A DNA stretch of 64,000 nucleotides, taken from Mycobacterium bourgelatii (GTDB lineage Bacteria; Actinomycetota; Actinomycetes; Mycobacteriales; Mycobacteriaceae). The notes beneath the pieces are model-generated. The model had not been told where the DNA came from, ran no database searches, and saw only the letters and a list, made by a program, of their open reading frames with translations. Shown in pieces: positions 1 to 11,187 of the stretch; position 1 is the first letter of the stretch; every line of letters begins with the position of its first letter. A program made the position numbers and the translations under genes. The stretch covers positions 620,001 to 684,000 of the forward strand of contig NZ_BLKZ01000001.1 in NCBI RefSeq assembly GCF_010723575.1. Reading direction: 5' to 3'.

Positions 1-531
1 GATCGCGAGGGCTGGGACTCGCTGACCATCAATGCGTTGGCGACACAGCTCGGCACCAAGGGGCCCTCGCTCTACAACCACGTCGACAGCCTCGAGGACC
101 TGCGCCGTGCGGTGCGGATCCGGGTCATCGACGACATCATCACGATGCTCAACCGGGTCGGCGAGGGTCGCGCCCGCGACGACGCGGTGTTGGTCATGGC
201 GGGTGCCTACCGCAGCTACGCCCACCACCATCCCGGCCGGTACTCGGCGTTCACCCGGATGCCGCTGGGCGGCGAAGACCCGGAATATGCCGAGGCCACC
301 CGGGCCGCGGCGGCGCCGGTCATCTCGGTGTTGTCGTCGTACGGCCTGGACGGCGAGGAGGCCTTCTATGCCGCCCTCGAGTTCTGGTCGGCGCTGCACG
401 GATTTGTGCTGCTGGAAATGACCGGCGTCATGGACGACATCGACACCGATGCCGTCTTCACCGACATGGTGCTGCGACTGGCGGCCGGCATGGAGCGGCG
501 CACCATCAAGGGGGGTGCTTCGTCCCAATAA
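1..531 (+). CDS. TetR/AcrR-family regulator, 5' end outside window
   Basis: The reading frame is open from the first base, so the true start lies upstream. What remains begins inside the helix-turn-helix: the stretch LATQLGTKGPSLYNHVDS has the TetR recognition-helix pattern, with the xSLYNHV core near residues 20-27 of the visible part. The rest is an all-helical ligand and dimerisation domain of about 140 residues. A TetR gene sits directly upstream of rpsL in M. tuberculosis (Rv0681, as I recall), which matches this position. It ends 247 bp before rpsL, leaving room for the str promoter, so it is probably a separate transcript. Ligand and targets are unknown. Confidence 0.85.
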   Translation, partial: DREGWDSLTINALATQLGTKGPSLYNHVDSLEDLRRAVRIRVIDDIITMLNRVGEGRARDDAVLVMAGAYRSYAHHHPGRYSAFTRMPLGGEDPEYAEATRAAAAPVISVLSSYGLDGEEAFYAALEFWSALHGFVLLEMTGVMDDIDTDAVFTDMVLRLAAGMERRTIKGGASSQ

Positions 532-538
532 GGTCACT

Positions 539-568
539 TTGACCTGCAAGACCGCTGGCGGGTATTGT
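539..568 (+). promoter_or_regulatory. Candidate SigA promoter of the str operon
   Basis: TTGACC at 539-544 and TATTGT at 563-568 are separated by 18 bp, a good housekeeping promoter. Transcription would start near 575, giving a leader of about 200 nt before rpsL. No other gene fits in 532-778, so this gap is best read as promoter plus leader. Confidence 0.6.
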
Positions 569-778
569 GGTTCCTCGTGCCTGGCGGCTTGCGACGCCTG
601 AAGTAGGGGCGTTGATGCCGGGCCAATTCGCATGTCCGCGATGCCAACGGATACGACGGATTAAGTTCGGGGCGAGCGCATGCGACACACCCGGCCGCGG
701 GGTACTGGGGCGGGGCATAACTGCAGTACAAGGACTTTTAACACAGCACGTCATAACAGCAACAGAGAAAGCCGGTAG

Positions 779-1153
779 ATGCCAACCATTCAGCAGCTGG
801 TCCGCAAGGGTCGTCGCGACAAGATCGGCAAGGTCAAGACCGCGGCGCTCAAGGGCAGCCCGCAACGCCGTGGCGTATGCACCCGCGTGTACACCACCAC
901 CCCGAAGAAGCCGAATTCGGCGCTTCGGAAGGTTGCGCGTGTGAAGCTGACGAGCCAGGTCGAGGTCACCGCCTACATCCCGGGCGAAGGTCACAACCTG
1001 CAGGAGCACTCGATGGTGCTGGTCCGTGGCGGCCGTGTGAAGGACTTGCCCGGTGTGCGGTACAAGATCATCCGCGGTTCGCTCGACACCCAGGGCGTGA
1101 AGAACCGCAAACAGGCTCGCAGCCGCTACGGCGCTAAGAAGGAGAAGAGCTAA
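779..1153 (+). CDS. rpsL: 30S ribosomal protein S12
   Basis: S12 lies at the decoding centre of the 30S subunit and is the classic streptomycin target. The 124-residue protein has the usual bacterial length and the conserved [11 protein letters not shown] segment at about residues 41-51 and KDLPGVRY near 88-95. Lys43 and Lys88, the two positions whose substitution commonly gives streptomycin resistance, are both lysine, so this allele looks wild type. The ATG start is followed by the universal N-terminus MPTIQQLV. The stop TAA shares a base with the rpsG ATG (TAATG), so the two genes are probably translationally coupled. Confidence 0.99.
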   Translation: MPTIQQLVRKGRRDKIGKVKTAALKGSPQRRGVCTRVYTTTPKKPNSALRKVARVKLTSQVEVTAYIPGEGHNLQEHSMVLVRGGRVKDLPGVRYKIIRGSLDTQGVKNRKQARSRYGAKKEKS

Positions 1154-1623
1154 TGCCGCGCAAGGGGCCCGCACCCAAGCGTCCGTTGGTCAACGACCCC
1201 GTCTACGGGTCGCAGCTGGTCACGCAGTTGGTGAACAAGGTTCTGCTCAAGGGGAAGAAATCGCTGGCTGAGCGCATTGTTTATGGTGCGCTCGAAAACG
1301 CCCGCGAGAAGACCGGCACCGACCCGGTCATCACCCTCAAGCGGGCTCTGGACAACGTCAAGCCGGCCTTGGAGGTCCGCAGCCGCCGCGTCGGTGGTGC
1401 GACCTACCAGGTTCCGGTGGAGGTGCGGCCCGACCGGTCGACCACGTTGGCGTTGCGTTGGCTGGTCGGCTACTCGCGGCAGCGCCGGGAGAAGACGATG
1501 GTCGAGCGTCTGGCAAACGAAATTCTGGATGCCAGCAACGGCCTCGGGGCCTCCGTGAAGCGGCGCGAGGACACCCACAAGATGGCCGAGGCAAACCGCG
1601 CCTTCGCGCACTATCGCTGGTGA
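1153..1623 (+). CDS. rpsG: 30S ribosomal protein S7
   Basis: S7 is the primary binding protein that nucleates assembly of the 30S head and contacts the E site. At 156 residues it has the normal length. It shows the typical N-terminus [11 protein letters not shown] and the [12 protein letters not shown] segment in the middle. Its start overlaps the rpsL stop by one base, and 75 bp separate it from fusA, consistent with one str operon transcript. Nothing unusual was seen. Confidence 0.99.
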   Translation: MPRKGPAPKRPLVNDPVYGSQLVTQLVNKVLLKGKKSLAERIVYGALENAREKTGTDPVITLKRALDNVKPALEVRSRRVGGATYQVPVEVRPDRSTTLALRWLVGYSRQRREKTMVERLANEILDASNGLGASVKRREDTHKMAEANRAFAHYRW

Positions 1624-1698
1624 TGCAACCGGCGTTGGTACGCCGGGCATAACCGACAGCGAAACTAACTAAGCAATCGAAAGAGTGGGAAGACTTCT

Positions 1699-3804
1699 GT
1701 GGCACAGAAGGACGTTCTGACAGACCTGAGCAAGGTCCGCAATATCGGCATCATGGCGCACATCGATGCCGGCAAGACCACGACCACCGAGCGGATCCTG
1801 TACTACACCGGCATCAGCTACAAGATCGGTGAGGTGCACGACGGTGCCGCCACCATGGACTGGATGGAGCAGGAGCAGGAGCGGGGTATCACCATCACCT
1901 CGGCTGCGACTACCACGTTCTGGAAGAACCACCAGATCAACCTGATCGACACACCCGGCCACGTGGACTTCACCGTCGAGGTGGAGCGCAGCCTGCGGGT
2001 GCTCGACGGTGCCGTCGCGGTGTTCGACGGCAAGGAAGGCGTCGAGCCGCAGTCCGAGCAGGTGTGGCGCCAGGCCGACAAGTACGACGTGCCCCGGATC
2101 TGCTTCGTCAACAAGATGGACAAGATCGGCGCCGACTTCTACTTCTCGGTCAAGACCATGGAGGAGCGCCTCGGCGCCAACGTGATCCCGATCCAGTTGC
2201 CGATCGGCTCGGAGAGCGAGTTCGAGGGCGTCGTCGACCTGGTCGAGATGAACGCCAAGGTGTGGCGTGGCGAGACGAAGCTGGGCGAGACCTACGACAC
2301 CGTCGAGATCCCCGCGGAGCTGGCCGAGAAGGCCGAGGAGTACCGCACCAAGCTGCTCGAGGCCGTCGCCGAGACGGACGAGGAACTGCTGGAGAAGTAC
2401 TTCGGCGGCGAAGAACTCACCGTCGACGAGATCAAGGGCGCCTTGCGCAAGCTGACCATCAGCTCCGAGGCCTACCCGGTGCTCTGCGGCAGTGCGTTCA
2501 AGAACAAGGGCGTGCAGCCCATGCTGGACGCCGTCGTCGACTACCTCCCGTCCCCGCTGGACGTGCCGCCGGCCATCGGCCACATTCCGGGTAAGGAAGA
2601 CGAAGAGATCAGCCGCAACCCGTCGGTCGACGAGCCGTTCTCGGCGCTGGCGTTCAAGGTCGCGGCGCACCCGTTCTTCGGGAAGCTGACCTACGTCCGG
2701 GTGTACTCGGGCAAGGTCGATTCCGGCTCGCAGGTCATCAACGCCACCAAGGGCAAGAAGGAGCGTCTGGGCAAGTTGTTCCAGATGCACTCCAACAAGG
2801 AGAACCCGGTGGAGACGGCCAGCGCCGGGCACATCTACGCGGTGATCGGTCTGAAGGACACCACCACCGGCGACACGCTGTGCGATCCGAACGACCAGAT
2901 CGTGCTCGAGTCGATGACCTTCCCGGACCCGGTTATCGAGGTGGCCATCGAGCCGAAGACCAAGAGCGACCAGGAGAAGTTGAGCCTGTCGATCCAGAAG
3001 CTCGCCGAGGAGGACCCGACCTTCAAGGTCCACCAGGACCCGGAGACCGGCCAGACCGTGATCGGCGGCATGGGCGAATTGCACTTGGACATCCTGGTGG
3101 ACCGCATGCGCCGGGAGTTCAAGGTCGAGGCCAACGTCGGCAAGCCGCAGGTGGCGTACAAGGAGACGATCCGCCGGGTGGTGGACAGCGTCGAGTACAC
3201 CCACAAGAAGCAGACGGGTGGCTCGGGCCAGTTCGCCAAGGTGATCATCAAGCTCGAACCGTTCACCAGCGAAGACGGTGCCACCTACGAGTTCGAGAGC
3301 AAGGTCACCGGTGGGCGTATCCCGCGCGAGTACATTCCGTCGGTGGATGCGGGGGCGCAAGACGCCATGCAGTACGGCGTCCTGGCCGGCTACCCGCTGG
3401 TGAACCTGAAGGTCACCCTGCTGGACGGCGCTTTCCACGAGGTCGACTCGTCGGAAATGGCCTTCAAGATCGCCGGTTCGCAAGCCCTGAAAAAGGCTGC
3501 GGCACAAGCGCAGCCGGTGATCCTGGAACCCATCATGGCCGTCGAGGTCACCACGCCCGAGGCCTACATGGGTGATGTGATTGGGGACCTGAACTCCCGC
3601 CGTGGTCAAATTCAGGCCATGGAGGAGCGGGCCGGTGCGCGCGTCGTGAAGGCGCACGTGCCGCTGTCGGAGATGTTCGGCTACGTCGGCGACCTTCGGT
3701 CCAAGACTCAAGGCCGGGCGAACTACTCCATGGTGTTCGACAGCTATGCCGAAGTGCCGGCGCAGGTGTCGAAGGAAATCATCGCCAAGGCGACCGGCGA
3801 GTAG
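1699..3804 (+). CDS. fusA: Elongation factor G
   Basis: EF-G is the GTPase that drives translocation and, with RRF, ribosome recycling. The 701-residue protein carries all GTP-binding motifs: AHIDAGKT at residues 20-27, RGITI at 62-66, DTPGH at 84-88 and NKMD at 138-141. Domains II to V follow; [18 protein letters not shown] and the C-terminal [13 protein letters not shown] are typical EF-G segments. I used the GTG start because it is preceded by the purine-rich AGTGGGAAG and begins the expected AQKDVL sequence. It is the third gene of the str operon. M. tuberculosis has a second EF-G-like gene elsewhere, but this position is that of fusA1. Confidence 0.98.
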   Translation: MAQKDVLTDLSKVRNIGIMAHIDAGKTTTTERILYYTGISYKIGEVHDGAATMDWMEQEQERGITITSAATTTFWKNHQINLIDTPGHVDFTVEVERSLRVLDGAVAVFDGKEGVEPQSEQVWRQADKYDVPRICFVNKMDKIGADFYFSVKTMEERLGANVIPIQLPIGSESEFEGVVDLVEMNAKVWRGETKLGETYDTVEIPAELAEKAEEYRTKLLEAVAETDEELLEKYFGGEELTVDEIKGALRKLTISSEAYPVLCGSAFKNKGVQPMLDAVVDYLPSPLDVPPAIGHIPGKEDEEISRNPSVDEPFSALAFKVAAHPFFGKLTYVRVYSGKVDSGSQVINATKGKKERLGKLFQMHSNKENPVETASAGHIYAVIGLKDTTTGDTLCDPNDQIVLESMTFPDPVIEVAIEPKTKSDQEKLSLSIQKLAEEDPTFKVHQDPETGQTVIGGMGELHLDILVDRMRREFKVEANVGKPQVAYKETIRRVVDSVEYTHKKQTGGSGQFAKVIIKLEPFTSEDGATYEFESKVTGGRIPREYIPSVDAGAQDAMQYGVLAGYPLVNLKVTLLDGAFHEVDSSEMAFKIAGSQALKKAAAQAQPVILEPIMAVEVTTPEAYMGDVIGDLNSRRGQIQAMEERAGARVVKAHVPLSEMFGYVGDLRSKTQGRANYSMVFDSYAEVPAQVSKEIIAKATGE

Positions 3805-3922
3805 GCGCCGAGCAAGAGGTAAACGCCCTACGAGTAAGCTGACGCGGTTGGCACCCGCGGCAAATAATTTCAGAACATCAACACTGCTTTTTTAAGCACC
3901 AACAGTCCAGGAGGACACAGAA
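3805..3922 (+). other. fusA-tuf spacer with strong tuf ribosome binding site
   Basis: This 118-bp gap holds no gene. AGGAGGA at 3909-3915, seven bases before the GTG at 3923, is an almost ideal Shine-Dalgarno and fixes the tuf start. The AT-rich patch around 3862-3875 (CAAATAATTT) could belong to a separate tuf promoter, but no convincing -35 was found. Confidence 0.5.
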
Positions 3923-5113
<1,191 letters not shown>

Positions 5114-5147
5114 CTACGCTGCGCGCAACTTTGTAGCGCGAACAGAC

Positions 5148-5180
5148 GCAAAGCCCCCGAAGTGATTCGGGGGCTTTTGC
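5148..5180 (+). terminator. Intrinsic terminator after tuf
   Basis: The arms GCAAAGCCCCCGAA (5148-5161) and TTCGGGGGCTTTTGC (5166-5180) pair around a 4-nt GTGA loop, giving a very stable GC-rich stem with flanking A/T. There is only a short T run, as is common for mycobacterial terminators. It closes the str operon. Confidence 0.9.
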
Positions 5181-5276
5181 GTTCTCCGCGCGGTCCGCCG
5201 CGATGTTGTGATCGGTAGTGGCCAGGTTGGCGCTAATCTGACACGACCAATCGGGCGATGTAAAGGGAAGGTCGAC

Positions 5277-6077
5277 ATGCTGGCGCGCTACATCAAGATG
5301 CAGTTGCTGGTACTGGTGTGTGGGGGTTTGGTCGGGCCGATCTTTCTGATCGTCTACTTCACCCTCGGCCTGAAGGAATACACGGGCTGGATGCTCTGGG
5401 CGGGCCTTATCATCACCGTGCTGGATGTTTTCGCCGCGCTGGCCTTGACCAACTGGGGCGAGAAGACCGCGGCTAAGACGGCGTTGCTCGAACAGACCGG
5501 GGTGCTGGCGCTCGCCCAGATCACCGGCCTGCAGGAGACGGGGACCCGGATCAACGAGCAGCCGCTGGTGAAGGTGCAGCTGCACATCTCCGGACCGGGG
5601 ATCACGCCGTTCGACTCCGAAGACCGGGTGATCGCGAGCGTGACGCGACTCGGCAACCTCACCGCAGGCAAGCTCGTCGTCCTTGTTGATCCCGCCACCA
5701 ACCAATACCTGATCGACTGGGAGCGCAGCGCTCTGGTCAACGGTTTGGTGCCTGCGCAGTTCCACGTCGCTTCGGACAACCAGACCTACGACCTGCGTGG
5801 GCAGGCCGGTCCGTTGCTGGAGATTCTGCAAATTCTGAAGGCGAACGGCATCCCGCTGAACCGGATGATCGACGTCCGTTCGAATCCGGTGCTCACTCAG
5901 CAGATCAACGCGGTGGTACGCCGGGCGGCCCAGCAGCAGTCGGGGCAGGCCGCCCCGGTCGGCCCGCAGGCATCGATCGGTGAGCGGCTGCAGGAGCTGG
6001 ATTCGTTGCGCGCCAGCGGCGTGCTCAACGACCAGGAATACGCCAGCCGCCGCGCCCAGATCATCTCCGAGATCTGA
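5277..6077 (+). CDS. Membrane protein with C-terminal SHOCT domain
   Basis: A 266-residue protein of unknown biochemical role. Two N-terminal hydrophobic segments (about residues 7-32 and 38-60) anchor it in the membrane. A soluble region of about 150 residues follows, and the last 34 residues (IGERLQELDSLRASGVLNDQEY and on) form a SHOCT domain, a short oligomerisation motif often found at the C-terminus of such proteins. I chose the ATG at 5277 over the upstream GTG at 5208 because AAAGGGAAGG precedes it and the tuf terminator lies just upstream. The position matches the conserved Rv0686-type membrane protein downstream of tuf in M. tuberculosis. Confidence 0.85.
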   Translation: MLARYIKMQLLVLVCGGLVGPIFLIVYFTLGLKEYTGWMLWAGLIITVLDVFAALALTNWGEKTAAKTALLEQTGVLALAQITGLQETGTRINEQPLVKVQLHISGPGITPFDSEDRVIASVTRLGNLTAGKLVVLVDPATNQYLIDWERSALVNGLVPAQFHVASDNQTYDLRGQAGPLLEILQILKANGIPLNRMIDVRSNPVLTQQINAVVRRAAQQQSGQAAPVGPQASIGERLQELDSLRASGVLNDQEYASRRAQIISEI

Positions 6078-6113
6078 CGGCGAGGACGCGCGGTCACCGT
6101 CGTCCGCCGAGCG

Positions 6114-6155
6114 CGCAAACGCCCCCTTTTCCGACCGAAAATGGGGGCGTTTGCG
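6114..6155 (+). terminator. Intrinsic terminator after the SHOCT membrane gene
   Basis: CGCAAACGCCCCC at 6114-6126 pairs with GGGGGCGTTTGCG at 6143-6155, with the inner TTTTC/GAAAA also able to pair around a short loop. It lies 36 bp after the stop codon. The core resembles the terminators after tuf and rpsQ, suggesting one repeated terminator family. Confidence 0.9.
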
Positions 6156-6209
6156 ACTGTTCGGCGTAATGGCGGACCGAGTTAGAACACGTTTCAGTTC
6201 CGCTGTTAA

Positions 6210-7034
<825 letters not shown>

Positions 7035-7059
7035 TTGTCGAGCGTGCTATGAACTCCAC

Positions 7060-8235
7060 GTGACGACTAGCAACGGAATCGTGATCGTCGGCGGCGGGTT
7101 GGCCGCCGCCCGCACCGCCGAGCAGCTGCGACGCGCAGAGTACGCCGGCCCCATCACCATCGTCAGTGACGAGGTGCACCTACCGTACGACCGGCCGCCG
7201 CTGTCCAAGGAAGTGCTGCGCGCCGAGATCGACGACACCGCCCTCAAACCCCGCGAATGGTACGACGAGAAGAACATCACCCTGCGTCTGGGAGCGGCGG
7301 CCACCGGCGTGGACACCGCGGCCAAGACCATCGCCCTGGCCGATGGCTCGACGCTCGGCTACGACGACCTCGTCATCGCGACCGGCCTTGTCCCGCGGCG
7401 CATTCCGAGCTTCCCCGACCTGGAGGGTATCCGGGTGCTGCGGTCACTCGACGAGTGCATGGCGCTGCGCAGCCACGCATCGTCGGCCAAGAAGGCGGTG
7501 GTGATCGGGGCGGGCTTCATCGGCTGTGAGGTGGCGGCGAGCCTGCGCGGTCTCGGGGTCGACGTGATCCTGGTGGAGCCTCAGCCGACGCCGCTCGCCT
7601 CGGTCCTGGGCACCCAGATCGGTGAACTGGTGACGCGCCTGCACCGCGACGAGGGCGTCGACGTGCGGACCGGCCTGGGTGTGGCGGAAGTGCGTGGCGA
7701 GGGCCACGTGGACACCGTGGTGCTGACCGACGGCACGGAGGTGAGCGCCGACCTGGTGGTGGTGGGCATCGGGTCGCACCCGGCCACGGACTGGCTGGAG
7801 GGCAGTGGCATCGAGGTCGACAACGGCGTGGTGTGCGACGAGGCCGGCCGCACCAGCGCGCCGCACGTATGGGCACTGGGTGACGTCGCCTCCTGGCGAG
7901 ACGCGACGGGACACCAAGCGCGCGTAGAGCATTGGAGCAACGTCGCCGACCAGGCCCGGGTCATCGTGCCGGCGATACTGGGCAACGAGCTGCCGACCAA
8001 CGTGGTCGTCCCGTACTTCTGGAGCGACCAGTATGACGTCAAGATCCAGTGCCTGGGTGAGCCGGAAGCCACCGACACCGTCCACCTCGTCGAGGACGAC
8101 GGCCGCAAGTTCCTGGCGTACTACGAACGTGACGGCGTGCTCGTCGGAGTGGTCGGAGGCGGCGTCCCCGGCAAGGTCATGAAGATCCGGGCCAAGATCG
8201 CGGCTGCCACCCCGATCGGCGAAGTGCTGGAATAG
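7060..8235 (+). CDS. Ferredoxin reductase (FAD/NAD-dependent, rhodocoxin/putidaredoxin reductase type)
   Basis: A 391-residue pyridine nucleotide-disulphide family flavoprotein expected to pass electrons from NAD(P)H to a ferredoxin that serves P450s or ring oxygenases. The FAD-binding motif IVIVGGGLAAARTAEQLR is at residues 4-21 and the NAD-binding motif VVIGAGFIGCEVAASLRG is near 147-164. The second FAD motif ends in VWALGDVAS around residue 270. The GTG start is the first codon of the N-terminal beta strand. It follows the SDR by 25 bp on the same strand and matches Rv0688 in position. No ferredoxin gene is adjacent, so its partner must be encoded elsewhere. Confidence 0.9.
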   Translation: MTTSNGIVIVGGGLAAARTAEQLRRAEYAGPITIVSDEVHLPYDRPPLSKEVLRAEIDDTALKPREWYDEKNITLRLGAAATGVDTAAKTIALADGSTLGYDDLVIATGLVPRRIPSFPDLEGIRVLRSLDECMALRSHASSAKKAVVIGAGFIGCEVAASLRGLGVDVILVEPQPTPLASVLGTQIGELVTRLHRDEGVDVRTGLGVAEVRGEGHVDTVVLTDGTEVSADLVVVGIGSHPATDWLEGSGIEVDNGVVCDEAGRTSAPHVWALGDVASWRDATGHQARVEHWSNVADQARVIVPAILGNELPTNVVVPYFWSDQYDVKIQCLGEPEATDTVHLVEDDGRKFLAYYERDGVLVGVVGGGVPGKVMKIRAKIAAATPIGEVLE

Positions 8236-8252
8236 GCGAAAGCTCTAGAAGC

Positions 8253-8285
8253 CCTAGAACTCGCCTAGAACTCGCCTAGAACTCG
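8253..8285 (+). repeat. Three perfect tandem copies of an 11-bp unit
   Basis: CCTAGAACTCG occurs at 8253-8263, 8264-8274 and 8275-8285 without a mismatch. The last copy carries the stop codon and final codons (Glu-Phe-stop) of the minus-strand VOC gene, so the other two duplicate the gene's tail just past its end. Confidence 0.95.
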
Positions 8286-9547
8286 CCCAAGTAGAACCGG
8301 CCACCCTGGTCGTCGGTGCACTCGGCGGACAACCCGTATGGCTGGCGCGACGGTTCGGCCAGCACCGTGCCGCCTGCCTCTCGGACCCGCGCGACGGCCG
8401 CATCGATGTCGGCGACGGTCCACATCGGCACCGTGCTCGGATGCGCGCTGCCCCCGGCGGCTCCGGCCATCGGATGAACGTTGGTCACCTGCCAGCCGTC
8501 GTCGATGCGCCCGGGTTCGAATGTCCACCCCAGCACCTGGCCGTAGAAGTCGCGGAAGGCCGCGGGGTCGGCCACTTCGAAGGTGACGTAGGACAGTTCA
8601 CCCGGGCCAGACCCGTTGAGCTGCGGACGTTTCCGGCCAGCGGTCGGCTCGAACACGGCGAAGGCCATGCCCTGGGAGTCGGTCGCGTCGAGCACGGTCC
8701 CGAACTCGAACTCGCGTGATTCGCCCACCACGCCGCCGGCCTCGGTGATCGCCGTGCGAGCTGCCGCCAGATCCGCTACGGCGTAACAGCAGAACAGCGT
8801 GGGTCGTCCCGCAACGGCGAAAATGCCGGTGGGCAGGTCGGTATTGGTGACCTGATGGGAGACCGGATCGAAGGTCCAGCCCAGCACGTGACCGTAGAAC
8901 GCCGCCGCCCGATCGGAGTCGGGAACCCACACCGAGATGTAGCCGATGTCGCCCTGCCGGATCGGTTCGCCGACGGGACCGGTGAGCATCCAGCGGTGGC
9001 CGAACGGGTCGATGATGGTCGCGCTGCGCGATCCGTGGGCCTCGTAGATGTCACGCACGACGTCGGCGCCCTGCTCGCGGGCCCGTCGCAAGGCGGCATC
9101 GGTGTCCGCGACGTGCAGCATCAAGCTGACCGAAACCGATTCCGGGGCAGGGGCTTTCAGTCCGAGCTCGGGAAATTCGTCAGCCAGATACAATGTGCCG
9201 CCGGCGATCTCGATCTCGGCATGCCCAATTCGTCCGTCGTCCATCACGATTGGCTCACCGATGACTGTTGCGCCCAAAGCGTCGGTGTACCAGGCGAGGG
9301 CAGCTCGCGCATCGGCAACGCTGAGGTAGGGCAGGGCGGCCGAGCGCGGGGGCGCGGCGGCGGTGGTCTCGCTGGTCTCTGTCTTAGGTTCGGTCAGTTC
9401 GGAAACGGCTGTTGCGGTTCCGCTCATCTCAACTCCTTCCGGTAGGGAAAGTGCGGCCTCGAGGCGCTGTCGCAAGCGCGCCGCGAAGGCCGGATCGGGT
9501 TGCACCGGAAGGTCTTCGTTGTGCAGCACGCGCAGAGGGTCGCTCAT
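8276..9547 (-). CDS. Three-module VOC (glyoxalase-fold) protein coupled to an ECF sigma factor
   Basis: A 423-residue protein with three vicinal-oxygen-chelate modules at about residues 65-185, 195-300 and 310-423, recognisable from repeats of the pattern F/Y-Y-x3-LGW(T) and DPFGHRW or DxQGxxF. Its start ATG overlaps the sigma factor stop (ATGA) and has AAGGAGG seven bases upstream. A second strongly supported start, ATG at 9427 after GGAAGGAG, would remove the first 40 residues, a short Pro/Leu/Arg-rich arm that has no VOC character. VOC proteins bind metals and act in glyoxalase, dioxygenase or drug-sequestering reactions; here the coupling suggests a regulated detoxification or sensing role. 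The substrate is unknown. Confidence 0.85.
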   Translation of the reverse strand: MSDPLRVLHNEDLPVQPDPAFAARLRQRLEAALSLPEGVEMSGTATAVSELTEPKTETSETTAAAPPRSAALPYLSVADARAALAWYTDALGATVIGEPIVMDDGRIGHAEIEIAGGTLYLADEFPELGLKAPAPESVSVSLMLHVADTDAALRRAREQGADVVRDIYEAHGSRSATIIDPFGHRWMLTGPVGEPIRQGDIGYISVWVPDSDRAAAFYGHVLGWTFDPVSHQVTNTDLPTGIFAVAGRPTLFCCYAVADLAAARTAITEAGGVVGESREFEFGTVLDATDSQGMAFAVFEPTAGRKRPQLNGSGPGELSYVTFEVADPAAFRDFYGQVLGWTFEPGRIDDGWQVTNVHPMAGAAGGSAHPSTVPMWTVADIDAAVARVREAGGTVLAEPSRQPYGLSAECTDDQGGRFYLGEF

Positions 9548-10077
9548 GACGTGCCTCCTTCCGGATATTGCTCTCTGAACGCCCTTCGGGCTCGCACCAG
9601 CAGCGCCTCGGTGGCATGCACGGTGCGCCCGATCAATTCGGCGCATTCGCCTACGCTGCAGTCGTCCATGTAGCGCAACACCAGCACGGTGCGGTGTGCC
9701 TCGGTCAACCGGGCCAGCACGCTTTCGGCGACCAGGCGGTCCAGCTCGGCGTCCCAGTCGTCGAGCGCGTCGGGAGGCTCCGGCACTTCGGCCACGGGGT
9801 CGGTGAACCGGTCGTGGCGGCGCCGGTAATGGTCGGCCAATTTGTGCCGGGCCACACCGAGCAGCCACGGAATGGCGATCTGCGGCGGGTCGTTCTTTCG
9901 GGCGGCGTCCATCGCGGCCAGGAAGGTCTCGGAGGTCAGATCCTCGGCCGTGCCGCGATCGGCGCAACGGCGCACGAAGTAGCCGTACACCACCGGCAAC
10001 GCGTCGTCGTACAGCGCCAGCAGCGCGTGCGCGGCTTCGCTGGCGGCACGGCGATCGCGGTCCGGTCGGGCGCTCAC
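9544..10077 (-). CDS. ECF-type RNA polymerase sigma factor
   Basis: A 177-residue sigma-70 family protein of the extracytoplasmic-function class. Region 2 is visible as VYGYFVRRCADRGTAEDLTSETFLAA (core VRRCADRGTAEDLTSETF, about residues 34-51), and region 4 as LTEAHRTVLVLRYMDD followed by a helix-turn-helix (SVGECAELIGRTVHATE) ending in the typical ARRAF. It starts at GTG 10077 and shares ATGA with the VOC gene, so the two must be made together. No classic anti-sigma membrane protein is adjacent; the 40-residue arm of the VOC protein is the only local candidate for a regulator. Neither gene is in the H37Rv order that I remember for this locus. Confidence 0.9.
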   Translation of the reverse strand: MSARPDRDRRAASEAAHALLALYDDALPVVYGYFVRRCADRGTAEDLTSETFLAAMDAARKNDPPQIAIPWLLGVARHKLADHYRRRHDRFTDPVAEVPEPPDALDDWDAELDRLVAESVLARLTEAHRTVLVLRYMDDCSVGECAELIGRTVHATEALLVRARRAFREQYPEGGTS

Positions 10078-10131
10078 ACTCTTATCGTCGCCGTTTCGGC
10101 CGAAACTCCGACGGGGCGATCGGAAGAATTT

Positions 10132-11187
10132 TCAAAACCAGTGCACCGGTGGCCCGTGCGCGTGGCATTCGCCCAGGGTTCGCATGTCACCGCCCGGCCA
10201 ACTCGCCGCACGTACCAGGAACTTGAGCGGCGCGCCGGGCCCGGCCCGATTGGGCTCCATCGTGAGATGGGCGAACGGGCGGCGACCGGTGGCTTGTTCA
10301 GTCAGGCGGTCGATTGATTCGCGCACCGCGGTGCGCTCCTCGCGCGACAGGTATTGCCACGTGATCGAATGCCACAGCACGGTCAGCGTGCCCTCGGACA
10401 GGGTCAACCCGGCCACCGCGTCGGCCGCCGTCTGTCGCTCCAACAGCGCCGGAACGTCGCGGGCCACCTCGATTGCGCCACGCAACCGTTCCAACCGGGC
10501 GGTCTGGTCGGGCCAGACGTAGCTCAGCACGGTCATGGCCCCGTCGCCGTCAGTGACATCGATCGGCGCGATGTCGTAGCCGTTGCGTTCGACGATCCGC
10601 ACCGCGTCGGGCGGCGGCAACTCACCGTGCCACGCGTCTTCTATGCGGACCGGCGAATCCGGGGTGCCCCACCCGTCGCCGTCGTAGCGGTAGTGGTAGT
10701 GGTCGGCACGCAGGTTCAACCCGGCGCTGGTGCCGATCTCGAAAAGCCTTACCGGAAAGCCAAATTGGCGGTTGAGTCGCAGCAAGCCGCCGATCAGCGC
10801 GGCGGACCGGCCCACCTCGTTGGTCTGTGGCGGTTGGTCGAGCGCCGCGCGCAACTGCTCGGTGTGCGCCGCGGCGGTACGCAGGATTTCCGGCCAGGCG
10901 GCCGCGGCGTCCCAGCTGCCTCCGGCGCTGGGATACCAGGCGCGCAATGTCGGTGCCCGCCCGTCGAGCACCATCCGGTGCAGACCGCCGAGCAGGCGCA
11001 GCGGCACCGCCTGGCCGGACGACGCATGTTCGCGGCCGGCCAGGATGCCCGCGAAGACGCCGTCGGCCTCGACGTCGGCGGCCACCAACTCGAACAGCTC
11101 GCCGTACATCGGCGACCCCGCTGCAGCGCAGAATCGTCCCTGCGCGCGCAGCGTGTGCAGCAGGTGCTCGTTGCCCGCGCCGCTCAC
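10132..11187 (-). CDS. DUF2332 family protein
   Basis: A 351-residue protein of the actinobacterial DUF2332 family; no reaction is established. The region [19 protein letters not shown] near residues 145-165 resembles an SAM-binding glycine loop, so a methyltransferase-like fold is possible but unproven. The GTG start at 11187 overlaps the mftR stop (GTGA), so it is translationally coupled to the mycofactocin regulator. A gene of this family holds the same place in M. tuberculosis (Rv0690c). Its persistent coupling to mftR hints at a link with mycofactocin control, which is inference only. Confidence 0.8.
   Translation of the reverse strand: MSGAGNEHLLHTLRAQGRFCAAAGSPMYGELFELVAADVEADGVFAGILAGREHASSGQAVPLRLLGGLHRMVLDGRAPTLRAWYPSAGGSWDAAAAWPEILRTAAAHTEQLRAALDQPPQTNEVGRSAALIGGLLRLNRQFGFPVRLFEIGTSAGLNLRADHYHYRYDGDGWGTPDSPVRIEDAWHGELPPPDAVRIVERNGYDIAPIDVTDGDGAMTVLSYVWPDQTARLERLRGAIEVARDVPALLERQTAADAVAGLTLSEGTLTVLWHSITWQYLSREERTAVRESIDRLTEQATGRRPFAHLTMEPNRAGPGAPLKFLVRAASWPGGDMRTLGECHAHGPPVHWF

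Noticed and set aside
1669..3711. 680-codon open frame on the minus strand opposite fusA
   Set aside because: It mirrors the codon structure of fusA (GC-rich third positions) and has a His/Leu/Arg/Asp-rich translation with no family features.
8276..9967. Long frame joining the VOC protein to an upstream Arg-rich N-terminus
   Set aside because: The sigma factor gene occupies 9544-10077 in another frame, and the VOC ATG at 9547 has a strong ribosome site.
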